This document shows positions 46,727 to 55,659 of a DNA stretch of 64,000 bases, piece after piece. This DNA is from Pseudorhizobium tarimense (GTDB lineage Bacteria > Pseudomonadota > Alphaproteobacteria > Rhizobiales > Rhizobiaceae). The stretch lies in NCBI RefSeq assembly GCF_022968135.1, contig NZ_JALJRA010000012.1, positions 109,612 to 173,611 of the forward strand. Direction: 5' to 3'. A program made the position numbers and the translations under genes. The notes below the pieces were generated by a model. It ran no database searches. It saw nothing but the letters and a program-made list of their open reading frames with translations, and was not told where the DNA came from. Every line of letters starts with the position of its first letter. Positions within the stretch are counted from its first letter, which is position 1.

Positions 46727-48001
46727 ATGGCTCGCATCGTCATGAAGTTCGGCGGCACCTCGGTCGCTAATCTGGAACGCATCCATAATGTTGCGCGCCA
46801 TGTCAAACGCGAGGTCGACGCCGGGCATGAGGTGGCGGTGGTCGTCTCTGCCATGTCCGGCAAGACGAACGAGCTGGTCGGCTGGGTGCAGGACACGCCC
46901 AAGGTCGCCGGTGCCAACTCGCCGTTCTATGACGCGCGCGAGTACGATGCCGTGGTCGCTTCCGGAGAACAGGTGACCTCCGGCCTGCTCTCCATCGCGC
47001 TGCAATCGATGGGCGTCAATGCCCGCTCCTGGCAGGGCTGGCAGATCCCGATCCGGACGGACAGCGCCCATGGGGCGGCCCGTATTCTCGAGATCGACGG
47101 GTCGGACATCATTCGCCGGATGGGCGAGGGCCAGGTGGCAGTCGTTGCCGGCTTCCAGGGCATCGGCCCGGACAACCGGATCGCCACGCTCGGCCGAGGC
47201 GGCTCCGATACCTCGGCCGTTGCCATTGCGGCGGCCGTCAAGGCCGACCGGTGCGACATCTATACCGATGTCGACGGCGTCTACACGACCGATCCGCGCG
47301 TGGTGCCGAAGGCGCGACGGCTGAAGAAGATCTCGTTCGAGGAAATGCTCGAGCTAGCCTCGCTCGGGGCAAAGGTCCTGCAGGTGCGGTCGGTCGAGCT
47401 TGCCATGGTTCACAAGGTCCGTACCTTCGTACGCTCAAGTTTCGAGGATCCCGATGCGCCGGGCATGGGCGACCTCATCAATCCGCCCGGCACGTTGATT
47501 TGCGACGAGGAAGAAATCGTGGAACAGGAAGTCGTCACCGGCATCGCCTATGCCAAGGATGAGGCACAGATCTCGCTGCGCCGGCTCGCTGACCGGCCCG
47601 GTGTCTCGGCCGCCATCTTTGGGCCGCTGGCCGAAGCCCACATTAATGTCGACATGATCGTCCAGAACATTTCCGAGGATGGATCGCGCACCGACATGAC
47701 CTTCACCGTGCCTTCCGGGGACGTGCAGAAGGCGCTCAAGGTGCTCGAGGACAACAAGGCGACGATCGGCTTTGACGTGGCGCAGAACGAATCGGGCCTG
47801 GCCAAGGTCTCCGTGATCGGCATCGGCATGCGCAGCCATGCGGGCGTCGCGGCGCTCGCTTTCAAGGCACTTGCTGAAAAAGGCATCAACATCAAGGCGA
47901 TCACGACCTCGGAAATCAAGATTTCCATCCTCATCGACGGCGCCTATTCCGAACTCGCCGTTCGGACTTTGCATTCTGCCTACGGTCTCGATAAGAGTTG
48001 A
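46727..48001 (+). CDS. lysC: aspartate kinase
   Basis: This 424-residue enzyme phosphorylates L-aspartate, the first step to lysine, threonine, methionine and diaminopimelate. The opening MARIVMKFGGTSVAN and the GRGGSDTSAVAIAAA block near 161-175 bind substrates, and two ACT domains in the last 170 residues (EAQISLRRLADRPGVSAAIF and LAKVSVIGIGMRSHAGVAAL) bind the inhibitory amino acid. Its leader (46539-46726) contains a 7-bp GC-rich hairpin with a 10-base loop at 46673-46696. A 78-base spacer leads into ptsP. Confidence 0.95.
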   Translation: MARIVMKFGGTSVANLERIHNVARHVKREVDAGHEVAVVVSAMSGKTNELVGWVQDTPKVAGANSPFYDAREYDAVVASGEQVTSGLLSIALQSMGVNARSWQGWQIPIRTDSAHGAARILEIDGSDIIRRMGEGQVAVVAGFQGIGPDNRIATLGRGGSDTSAVAIAAAVKADRCDIYTDVDGVYTTDPRVVPKARRLKKISFEEMLELASLGAKVLQVRSVELAMVHKVRTFVRSSFEDPDAPGMGDLINPPGTLICDEEEIVEQEVVTGIAYAKDEAQISLRRLADRPGVSAAIFGPLAEAHINVDMIVQNISEDGSRTDMTFTVPSGDVQKALKVLEDNKATIGFDVAQNESGLAKVSVIGIGMRSHAGVAALAFKALAEKGINIKAITTSEIKISILIDGAYSELAVRTLHSAYGLDKS

Positions 48002-48079
48002 TCATGGGCCGGCAGGCCTCGCTTCCCGGTTGCGGAGGTGGAGATTGCCGGCGAACGTGACCTCGTTTCGGGAGCAACT

Positions 48080-50353
48080 ATGCCGATGAGAGACCTGTCG
48101 GCGGGTCCGCGCGTTCTGCTGCGGCGGCTGCGAGAACTGATGGCCGAGCCGCTGGATCCGCAGGAGCGGCTCGACCGGATCGTGCGTCAGATCGCCAGCA
48201 ATATGGTGGCCGAGGTCTGCTCGGTCTATGTGCTGCGTTCCGACGGCGTGCTGGAGCTTTATGCGACCGAAGGTCTCAATCCGGAAGCCGTGCACCTTTC
48301 GCAGCTGAAAATGGGGCAGGGTCTTGTCGGCACCATCGCGGCGTCGGCCCAACCGCTCAATCTTTCGGATGCGCAGGCGCACCCCGCCTTCCGTTATCTT
48401 CCTGAAACGGGAGAGGAAATCTACCACTCCTTCCTCGGTGTGCCGATCTTGAGGGCCGGTCGCACTTTGGGCGTCCTCGTCGTCCAGAACAAGGCGAGCC
48501 GGACCTACCGCGAAGACGAGGTCGAGGCGCTTGAAACCACCGCCATGGTGATCGCCGAGATGATTGCGACCGGGGAACTGAAGAAGATCACCAAGCCGGG
48601 CCTCGAGCTCGACCTGACGCGTGCCGTCACCATCGAGGGCGATGGCTACAGCGAGGGGATCGGTCTTGGCCATGTGGTGCTGCACGAGCCGCGCGTGGTG
48701 GTCACCAATCTCCTGAACGACGACGCCGACAACGAGGTGCGCCGGCTTGCCGAGGCGCTGGGCTCGCTGCGCATCTCGATCGACGACATGCTGTCGCGCC
48801 GCGAGGTCGCAAGCGAGGGCGAGCATCGTGAGGTGCTTGAAACCTATCGCATGTTTGCCTACGACCAGGGCTGGGTGCGCCGCATGGAGGAAGCGATCCA
48901 CAATGGCCTGACGGCTGAGGCTGCGGTGGAAAAGGTGCAGAGCGACACAAAGGCGCGCATGATGCGCCTGACGGATCCGTATCTGCGCGAGCGCATGCAT
49001 GATTTCGATGACCTCGCCAACCGGCTGCTGCGGCAGCTGACGGGCTATAGCGGCCGCGCCATGGGCGAGGGGCTGCCGGCGGACGCGATCATCTTTGCCC
49101 GCGCCATGGGGGCGGCGGAGCTTCTCGACTACCCGCGCGACAAGCTGCGCGGCCTCGTGCTCGAGGACGGGGCGGTGACGAGCCATGTGGTGATCGTTGC
49201 GCGCGCCATGGGAATCCCGGTGATCGGTCAGGCCGTCGGTGCGGTGGCGCTCGCCGAGAACGGTGATGCTGTAATCATCGACGGCGACGAGGGCGAGCTG
49301 CATCTGCGGCCGATGGCAGACCTCCTGAAGGCCTATGAGGAAAAGGTGCGGCTGCGCGCGCGCCGGCAGGAGCAGTTCCGTGCCCTGCGCGACGTCGAGC
49401 CGGTGACCCTGGACGGCAAGCGCATCAGCCTGATGATGAATGCCGGCCTGATGGTGGACCTGCCGCAGCTTTCAGAATCGGGCGCAGACGGCATCGGGCT
49501 TTTCCGCACCGAGCTGCAGTTCATGATCGCCTCGACCATGCCGAAGCTCGAAGAGCAGGAGGCCTTCTATCGCAACGTGATCAAGCAGGCAAACGGCCTG
49601 CCGGTGACGTTCCGCGCGCTCGACATCGGCGGCGACAAGGTCGTTTCCTATTTTCGTAGCCACGAGGAAGAAAACCCGGCGCTCGGCTGGCGGGCGATCC
49701 GCCTTTCGCTCGACCGGCCGGGGCTCCTGCGCACGCAGCTGCGGGCGCTGCTGCGCGCTTCCGCCGGTGCGGAACTGAAGATGATGCTGCCGATGGTGAC
49801 GGACGTCTCCGAGATCCATGCGGTGCGCGACCTTCTGCAGAAGGAAGTGCAGCATCTTTCCAAATTCGGCCACAACCTGCCGCGGCGCCTGCAGTTCGGC
49901 GCGATGCTGGAGGTGCCCTCGCTGATGTGGCAGCTCGACGAGCTAATGGCTGAGGTGGACTTCGTTTCGGTCGGTTCGAACGACCTCTTCCAGTTCACCA
50001 TGGCAGCCGATCGCGGCAATGCGCGCGTTTCCGACCGCTTCGACATGCTGGGCAAGCCTTTTCTCAGGATGCTGCGCGAGATTGTGCGGGCGGCCGAGCG
50101 CAACCAGACGCAGCTGACGCTGTGCGGCGAGATGGCCGGCAAGCCGCTTTCGGCCATGGCGCTGATCGGTCTCGGTTTCCAGTCGGTGTCGATGAGCGCA
50201 ACGGCGATCGGGCCAGTCAAAGCGATGCTGCTGTCGCTCGATGCCGAGAAGCTGGCGCAGGCGCTTAATGCAGCGCTGGACGAGAAGCGGTCGCAAGAGC
50301 CGATCCGCGCGCTGCTGATCCGGTTTGCCGCAGAGAACGGCGTCCCGGTCTAA
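48080..50353 (+). CDS. ptsP: phosphoenolpyruvate-protein phosphotransferase PtsP (EI-Ntr)
   Basis: This 757-residue enzyme I of the nitrogen-type PTS passes phosphate from PEP to NPr. An N-terminal GAF domain (about 20-165) may sense small molecules. The phospho-acceptor His369 lies in GAVTSHVVIVARAMG, and the C-terminal PEP-binding barrel shows GADGIGLFRTEL, DIGGDKV, VGSNDLFQFTMA and CGEMAG. GGGAGCAACT precedes the ATG at 48080. It lies between lysC and prfA, a stable rhizobial order, so regulation of potassium, nitrogen and carbon metabolism is inferred from the family. Confidence 0.95.
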   Translation: MPMRDLSAGPRVLLRRLRELMAEPLDPQERLDRIVRQIASNMVAEVCSVYVLRSDGVLELYATEGLNPEAVHLSQLKMGQGLVGTIAASAQPLNLSDAQAHPAFRYLPETGEEIYHSFLGVPILRAGRTLGVLVVQNKASRTYREDEVEALETTAMVIAEMIATGELKKITKPGLELDLTRAVTIEGDGYSEGIGLGHVVLHEPRVVVTNLLNDDADNEVRRLAEALGSLRISIDDMLSRREVASEGEHREVLETYRMFAYDQGWVRRMEEAIHNGLTAEAAVEKVQSDTKARMMRLTDPYLRERMHDFDDLANRLLRQLTGYSGRAMGEGLPADAIIFARAMGAAELLDYPRDKLRGLVLEDGAVTSHVVIVARAMGIPVIGQAVGAVALAENGDAVIIDGDEGELHLRPMADLLKAYEEKVRLRARRQEQFRALRDVEPVTLDGKRISLMMNAGLMVDLPQLSESGADGIGLFRTELQFMIASTMPKLEEQEAFYRNVIKQANGLPVTFRALDIGGDKVVSYFRSHEEENPALGWRAIRLSLDRPGLLRTQLRALLRASAGAELKMMLPMVTDVSEIHAVRDLLQKEVQHLSKFGHNLPRRLQFGAMLEVPSLMWQLDELMAEVDFVSVGSNDLFQFTMAADRGNARVSDRFDMLGKPFLRMLREIVRAAERNQTQLTLCGEMAGKPLSAMALIGLGFQSVSMSATAIGPVKAMLLSLDAEKLAQALNAALDEKRSQEPIRALLIRFAAENGVPV

Positions 50354-50380
50354 GAAGAACAAGAAAATGGAGTGAGCAGG

Positions 50381-51463
50381 GTGGCGAAGCTTCCTGTAGA
50401 CAAGATGCGCGAGTTGGAGCGCCGCTTCGGCGAAATCGAAGCGCGCATGTCGGAGGGACCGGCGGCGGACGTTTATGTGCGGCTGGCTTCGGAATATTCC
50501 GAGTTGCAGCCGGTAGTGCGCAAGATCCGCGACTACGAGAAGGCGACCGCGGAGGTTGCCGACCTGAAGACGCTGCTCGCCGACAAGGCGACGGATCGCG
50601 AGATGCGCGAACTGGCCGAGATGGAACTGCCGGAGGCGGAGGAGCGCGTCGAGGCGCTGGAGCGCGACATGCAGGTCCTCCTGCTGCCGAAGGATGCGGC
50701 CGACGAGAAGAGCGCGATCCTGGAAATCCGCGCCGGCACCGGCGGCAACGAGGCGGCGCTGTTTGCGGGAGATCTCTTCCGCATGTATGAGCGCTATGCC
50801 GCGGGCAAGGGCTGGAAGGTGGAGGTGCTTTCCGCCAGCGAAGGCGAGGCCGGCGGCTTTCGCGAAATCATCGCGACCGTCAGCGGGCGCGGCGTGTTCT
50901 CCAAGCTCAAGTTCGAGTCGGGTGTGCACCGGGTGCAGCGCGTGCCGGACACGGAAACGCAAGGACGTATCCATACCTCTGCAGCAACCGTTGCGGTGCT
51001 GCCGGAGGCGGAGGAGATCGACATCGAGATCCGCGCCGAGGACATCCGCATCGACACCATGCGCTCCTCCGGCGCCGGCGGGCAGCATGTCAACACGACG
51101 GACTCGGCCGTGCGCATCACCCACCTGCCGACGGGGCTGGTGGTGACGAGTTCGGAGAAGTCGCAGCACCAGAACCGCGCCAAGGCCATGCAGGTGCTGC
51201 GCTCGCGCCTCTACGACATGGAGCGGCAAAAGGCCGAGAGCGAGCGCTCTGCCAACCGAAAGAGCCAGGTCGGCTCCGGCGACCGGTCCGAGCGCATCCG
51301 CACCTACAACTTTCCGCAGGGCCGGGTGACCGATCACCGCATCAACCTGACGCTCTACAAGCTCGACCGGATGATGGAAGGCGACATCGATGAAGTCGTC
51401 GACGCCTTGATCTCCGACTACCAGGCGGGTCAGCTGGCACAGCTTGGCGAGATGCAGGGGTGA
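50381..51463 (+). CDS. prfA: peptide chain release factor 1
   Basis: This 360-residue factor terminates translation at UAA and UAG. The GGQ catalytic tripeptide is at 233-235 in SGAGGQHVN. The codon-recognition PxT motif is PDT in [18 protein letters not shown], an allowed variant. [18 protein letters not shown] and the C-terminal [11 protein letters not shown] complete the pattern. The GTG at 50381 gives exactly 360 residues with GGAG eight bases upstream. The stop overlaps the prmC start (GTGA). Confidence 0.96.
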   Translation: MAKLPVDKMRELERRFGEIEARMSEGPAADVYVRLASEYSELQPVVRKIRDYEKATAEVADLKTLLADKATDREMRELAEMELPEAEERVEALERDMQVLLLPKDAADEKSAILEIRAGTGGNEAALFAGDLFRMYERYAAGKGWKVEVLSASEGEAGGFREIIATVSGRGVFSKLKFESGVHRVQRVPDTETQGRIHTSAATVAVLPEAEEIDIEIRAEDIRIDTMRSSGAGGQHVNTTDSAVRITHLPTGLVVTSSEKSQHQNRAKAMQVLRSRLYDMERQKAESERSANRKSQVGSGDRSERIRTYNFPQGRVTDHRINLTLYKLDRMMEGDIDEVVDALISDYQAGQLAQLGEMQG

Positions 51464-52326
51464 CCCGGCTCGGTGCGGCCGTTGCCGATGCGCGGGCGCG
51501 TTTTGCCGCCGCCGGACTTGCCGACGCTCCCATGGAAGCGCGCGTCCTGATCGGCGGCCTGTTGGGGCTCAGCAGCATGGAGGTTTTTGCCGGCGAGGAC
51601 CTCGTGCTGACGGACGAGCAGATGGGCACGATTGAAGATGCCGTCGTGCGGCGCTTGAAACGCGAGCCCGTGCACCGCATATTAGGGGAACGGGAATTCC
51701 ACGGCATGGTGCTGAAGCTCTCCAAGGAGACGCTGGAGCCGAGGCCCGATACCGAGACATTGGTCGATAGGGTTCTTCCCCGGCTGAGGCAGATCGTCGC
51801 GGCGCAGGGGGCGGCCCGGGTTCTCGACCTCGGGACGGGAACGGGCGCAATCATCCTCGCCCTCCTCAAGGAATGTGCCGGCGCAATCGGCTTCGCCACG
51901 GATATCTCGGATGGTGCCCTGGAGACCGCGCGCGCCAATGCCGTTCGGCTAGGACTGTCGGACAGGCTTGAGACGGTCCGCAGCAACTGGTTCGAGGCGA
52001 TCTCCGGGCGCTTCGACATAATCGTGTCAAACCCGCCCTATATCCAGAGCTCCGTAGTGGCGGAGTTGGAGCCGGAGGTCAGGGATTTCGACCCGCCACG
52101 GGCGCTCGATGGCGGTGCAGATGGCCTCGATGCCTATCGGGCGATAGCCGCGGGTGCATTGAAGAGGCTTGCATCCGGCGGTGTTCTCGGCGTCGAAATC
52201 GGCTATGACCAGAAGGACAGCGTTACAGACGTTTTCGCGCAAGCGGGCTTCCAAGTTGTGGAAGCAGCATGCGACTATGGCGGCAACGACCGCGTGCTCC
52301 TCTTCTCCAAAGCGGCTGGTGCATGA
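51460..52326 (+). CDS. prmC: peptide chain release factor N(5)-glutamine methyltransferase
   Basis: This 288-residue enzyme methylates the GGQ glutamine of release factors 1 and 2 to raise termination efficiency. The SAM loop [16 protein letters not shown] and the active-site NPPY at 191-194 in [10 protein letters not shown] are canonical. The start is GTG overlapping the prfA stop, so enzyme and substrate are translated from one message, a common arrangement. Confidence 0.95.
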   Translation: MTRLGAAVADARARFAAAGLADAPMEARVLIGGLLGLSSMEVFAGEDLVLTDEQMGTIEDAVVRRLKREPVHRILGEREFHGMVLKLSKETLEPRPDTETLVDRVLPRLRQIVAAQGAARVLDLGTGTGAIILALLKECAGAIGFATDISDGALETARANAVRLGLSDRLETVRSNWFEAISGRFDIIVSNPPYIQSSVVAELEPEVRDFDPPRALDGGADGLDAYRAIAAGALKRLASGGVLGVEIGYDQKDSVTDVFAQAGFQVVEAACDYGGNDRVLLFSKAAGA

Positions 52327-52629
52327 GTTTGCACAGCGAAAGAAAAAGCTTGGATTTACAGAGGAAGCGGGATAGTTTGCGGCCACGCACTGGGCGGCTG
52401 GGAATGAACGGAGATTCGTTCGGGTTAGGTCAACCCTGGACCGGCTCTTTTTTAAGAGTTTCGAAGGTTGAACATTTCCCGGTGCGTGAATCAGTTAATT
52501 TGACTTTCACAAGCGGCAGGCGGCTTGGTTTCTTCCTGTCCGCGGCGCGCGAAGTCTTGCTCTGGCATGTGCCAGCACGGCCGCGTGGCCCCCTATCAGC
52601 GGATAACAGAAAATTCAGGTGATCGATCT
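52327..52629 (+). promoter_or_regulatory. 303-base spacer and leader before the DUF4167 gene
   Basis: No gene is supported here. The tract contains CTCTTTTTTAAGAG, a 5-bp hairpin with T in the loop at about 52446, which could be a weak end of the prfA-prmC message. An AT-rich segment near 52480-52510 may hold the promoter of the DUF4167 gene. I cannot fix a promoter with confidence. Confidence 0.35.
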
Positions 52630-53358
52630 ATGAGGCCAGGACAGCAGAACAAGCGCGGTCGAGGGCGTGGCGGCTCCAACAACGGCGGTGGCAACAACTT
52701 CAACCGCAAGGGCGGCAATCCTCTCACCCGCACCTATGACAGCTCCGGCCCAGACGTCAAAATCCGCGGCACGGCCCAGCATATCGCAGAGAAATACGCC
52801 ACGCTTGCCCGCGACGCCCAGAGCGCCGGCGACCGCGTGATCGCGGAAAACTACCTGCAGCACGCCGAGCACTACAACCGCATCATCGCCGCCGCCCAAG
52901 CGCAGATGCAGGAACGCTTCCAGCGTGACGACCGCGGCGATGGCCAAGACCGCGACAATCAGGATGTCGACGACAACGACTCGAACGACTTCGAAGACGA
53001 TATCGGCGGCCGCCAGCATTCCAACGACGCACAGCCGCAGCAGCAGCCGCGCCGAGACCGTGACCAGCAACGCGATCAACAGCGTGACCAGCAGCGCCAG
53101 AACCGGCGCGAGCAGGCCCCGGCAGCGGACGCAGCGCCGGCCATCGATGGCTCCGGACCTCAGCCTGTGATCGAAGGAACGCCGGCGGAAGTGGCTGCCG
53201 AGGAAGATGCGCCGGCCGCACCCGCCAAGGAGCGCCAGCCGCGCCGCCGCAATGCTGGCAACCGCCCACGCCGTCCGCGCCGCGGTGAAGGCGAGAGCGC
53301 GTCCGAAGGCGAAGCTTCCGGCGGACAGCCGGAGATGGCCGAGGTGGCGGGCGAGTGA
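52630..53358 (+). CDS. DUF4167 domain-containing protein with disordered Gln/Arg tail
   Basis: This 242-residue protein, widespread in Rhizobiales, has a basic Gly/Asn/Arg-rich start (RGRGRGGSNNGGG), a short conserved helical domain at about 33-85 (VKIRGTAQHIAEKYATLARD, then the AENYLQHAEHYNRIIAAAQ helix), and a long disordered tail. The tail includes a DQQR tandem and a PRRRNAGNRPRRPRRG segment. The composition suggests RNA or ribosome interaction, but no activity is known. The ATG at 52630 has AGGTG nine bases upstream. A terminator follows at 53379. Confidence 0.87.
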   Translation: MRPGQQNKRGRGRGGSNNGGGNNFNRKGGNPLTRTYDSSGPDVKIRGTAQHIAEKYATLARDAQSAGDRVIAENYLQHAEHYNRIIAAAQAQMQERFQRDDRGDGQDRDNQDVDDNDSNDFEDDIGGRQHSNDAQPQQQPRRDRDQQRDQQRDQQRQNRREQAPAADAAPAIDGSGPQPVIEGTPAEVAAEEDAPAAPAKERQPRRRNAGNRPRRPRRGEGESASEGEASGGQPEMAEVAGE

Positions 53359-53378
53359 TCGTCAGCTGAGGACAAATG

Positions 53379-53402
53379 AACTCCGGTCTCGCGACCGGAG
53401 TT
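53379..53402 (+). terminator. hairpin terminator after DUF4167, with a decayed second copy
   Basis: AACTCCGGTC and GACCGGAGTT form a perfect 10-bp stem with a TCGC loop 20 bases past the stop. The half TCTCGCGACCGGAGTT recurs exactly at 53536-53551, there followed by TTTT, as if the terminator had been duplicated and one arm lost. Confidence 0.75.
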
Positions 53403-53535
53403 CAGCTTGATGACAAACCCCCGCCCCACCTTCTCAAGGACCAAGATTCACGGAACGTCTCTGAATCGAGAAGAGAGCGGATCGGAGTTGAAGTAGCGCC
53501 AGCAAAGGCAAAGAGGACTTTGTCAGCAGTCTGAC

Positions 53536-53555
53536 TCTCGCGACCGGAGTTTTTG
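53536..53555 (+). repeat. second copy of terminator half-element
   Basis: The 16-base sequence TCTCGCGACCGGAGTT at 53387-53402 is repeated here, 149 bases away in direct orientation, now with a T-run. It lies between DUF4167 and the end of the dead AztD-like gene. It may still terminate transcription from the left, or mark the scar of a past rearrangement. Confidence 0.55.
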
Positions 53556-53615
53556 CGTTTCTGGAATGTCCTCACGGCCCATCGTGCTTCGAACAGGCGC
53601 CGCAGGTTGACACGA

Positions 53616-54832
53616 TCAATGGCGTACGCCAGATCCGCCGACGGCAACGATATTGAACGGTGTTCCGGCAACTGGAATGGTGCGGCTTTGCGACAGCGTT
53701 CCCGCGTCCAGTACGAGAACCTTCTGCTGGTTGGAGTCGGTTACCGCGATTTCGTTCCCCATGACGGTGAGGCGCGGACGAGGGTCGCGCCAGTGGCCGT
53801 CCTTGCTGTAAGGCTCCGTGACCTGTGCGGACTTCGTGATCTCGCCTGTCAGAACGTCAAGAAGATGAAGCTTTCCGTCTTCCGTGAAGACGTAGGCTCG
53901 GCTCACCCGCTTCGAATCGAGGGCGAAATCGACCCGGCAAACCGCGAGCTGAACTAGGCGAAACGGATCCTGTTCCGAGGGGTCAATCGCCACCACCTTG
54001 TCATCGCCGTAGTTGCCGAGGAAGAACTGCATGGGCTTGCCGCCCAGCAGCGTGCTGACCTAGCCTGCGGGCCAGGTTCTGCCTGTATTCCAGCATTTCC
54101 AGCTCCGGAGCTCCAGCCCCACCTGGGGCGCGCGACCAAAACGCCTTCCTTGCAGCTAAAGGCGACCATGTCGGCGGAAGAGGCTTCGCCATGCAGCCCC
54201 GTTCACGTGGCAACGTCGCCGGCCTGCTGTCCCGCCTTGTCGAGGACTTTAAGGCCTAGGCGCGGGGGCAGTTCCCCTTCTTTAACCGGTTGCGACAGGT
54301 CCGGCTCGGAAACGAGCATGTAATCGTTCATGACGACAAGGCCGTGATGAGGAGCGGCTGCTTTAACCGTGTCGTAGTTCGGTTTTCCCTGGAGAAGCGC
54401 CTGTTCCGCAAAGACGCGCGCCTCACCCTTAAGATCAAAGAACTGCAGGACCTCATCTCCATGCGACACGGCATGGGCTGGACGACGCCCCTCCAGCTGC
54501 ACGAGATGTGAAGGCTGCTCCAGCTCAATGTCGCTGTGCTCGCCGTGGTCGGAGAAGGTCGCGCCGGTGGCCACGACGTCAACCGCATCGGCGTTCATCT
54601 GCACCGCGAAGGCGGTCTTGCCACTTTCGCTGGCTACCAGGTGCGTGACCTATCCCTTAAGTGGATAACTGGCGAGTTCATCACCGGTCACGCAATCCAG
54701 AACCGTCAGCTTGGCTTCCTTCTGGTCGCCCACCAGAAGACGCCAGGCATTGATGTCTTCCGCCGAAGACGGAGCGAAGCTTCCAGCGAGAAAGGTCTAA
54801 GACAGGGCAAGGATCGATAGGCTTAAACGCAT
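53616..54832 (-). pseudogene. aztD: AztD-like periplasmic metallochaperone gene, multiply inactivated
   Basis: Read leftward from the ATG at 54832, the sequence gives a signal-peptide-like MRLSLSILALS with TAG then TFLAGSFAPSSA, then SAEDINAWRLLVGDQKEAKL through ASYPLKG with TAG, then VTHLVASESGKTAFAVQ. A His-containing VVATGATFSDHGEHSDIE block follows, then PAHAVSHGDEV and GDVAT with TGA. A shifted frame gives GAGAPELEMLEYRQNL, another TAG follows, and the rest MQFFLGNYGDDKVV to VAGTPFNIVAVGGSG ends at 53616. The pattern matches AztD, a beta-propeller zinc metallochaperone. Four stops and at least two frame changes make it dead. Its ATG shares a base with the cbtL stop. Confidence 0.85.
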
Positions 54833-55659
54833 TAGGAGGATTGTCTAGTGCGATCCCCACCTTCGCTCGGCAGATCCGACAAGGCGCTCTGGCGTTGGCC
54901 CAGGCGGTACTGGATGTTGAACCGGCCGTGCACCGACGAGCGTTCGACATGCGCACGCACGCCGAAGACATCTTCGATCAGCGTTTCCGTCAGCACCACT
55001 CCGGCGGTGCCGGCGGCAACCAATTTTCCTTCGCGCAGAATGGCGATCTTGTCACAGAACATGGCGGCGAGGTTCAGATCGTGAAGCGCCACGATGCAGG
55101 TGATGCCGAGCCGGGAGACGAGTGACAGGATCTCGAGCTGATGCTGGATGTCGAGATGGTTGGTCGGCTCGTCGAGCAGGAGTTCGCTCGGTGCCTGCGC
55201 CAGGGCTCTGGCGATATGGACCCGCTGGCGCTCACCTCCCGACAGGGTTTGCCAGAGCTGGTTTGCCTTGTGCAGCATGTCGACCCGATCCAGCGCGTCT
55301 TCGACGGCCGCATCGTCATCGGCGCTTCTCGATGAGAGCAGTCCGCGATGGGGGGTGCGACCGAGCCCCACCACGTCGCGTGCCGTCAGCTGCGTATCGG
55401 TGCTGGACTGCTGCTCCACGAGGGCAATGCGACGGGCCAATGCTGCGCGCGGGATGAGGGAGATATCGTCTTCGCCGAGGCGGACGATGCCGCTTTGCAC
55501 CTTTCTCAGCCGGCAGATAATCCTCAGCAGGCTGGACTTCCCCGATCCGTTCGGGCCGAGAAGACCCAGGATCCTGCCCTTGTCGATGTCGAGGCTGACA
55601 CCGTCGACCACAATGTTGTTGCCGGCGGCGAAGCTGACGTTTTCGACGGCGATGCTCAT
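54832..55659 (-). CDS. cbtL: ABC transporter ATP-binding protein (CbtL-like, cobalt or corrinoid uptake)
   Basis: This 275-residue FecE/BtuD-type ATPase has Walker A GPNGSGKSS (35-43), the Q-loop VEQQSSTDTQLT, LSGGERQRVHIA and Walker B LLLDEPTNHLD, and the switch His in VALHDLNLA. It powers the permease encoded just upstream; the two overlap by four bases. The cobalamin riboswitch that heads the operon points to cobalt or corrinoid import. The best known match is Sinorhizobium CbtJKL, a cobalt system; BtuD is the alternative. The stop shares a base with the following dead aztD. Confidence 0.85.
   Translation of the reverse strand: MSIAVENVSFAAGNNIVVDGVSLDIDKGRILGLLGPNGSGKSSLLRIICRLRKVQSGIVRLGEDDISLIPRAALARRIALVEQQSSTDTQLTARDVVGLGRTPHRGLLSSRSADDDAAVEDALDRVDMLHKANQLWQTLSGGERQRVHIARALAQAPSELLLDEPTNHLDIQHQLEILSLVSRLGITCIVALHDLNLAAMFCDKIAILREGKLVAAGTAGVVLTETLIEDVFGVRAHVERSSVHGRFNIQYRLGQRQSALSDLPSEGGDRTRQSS

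Noticed and set aside
49943..51337. Open frame of about 464 codons antisense to ptsP and prfA
   Set aside because: It spans two unrelated intact genes in the opposite direction, which no real gene would do here.
53616..54832. TAG readthrough (recoded amber) in the AztD-like gene
   Set aside because: Three of the stops are TAG, but one is TGA and there are also frame changes that recoding could not repair; decay is simpler.
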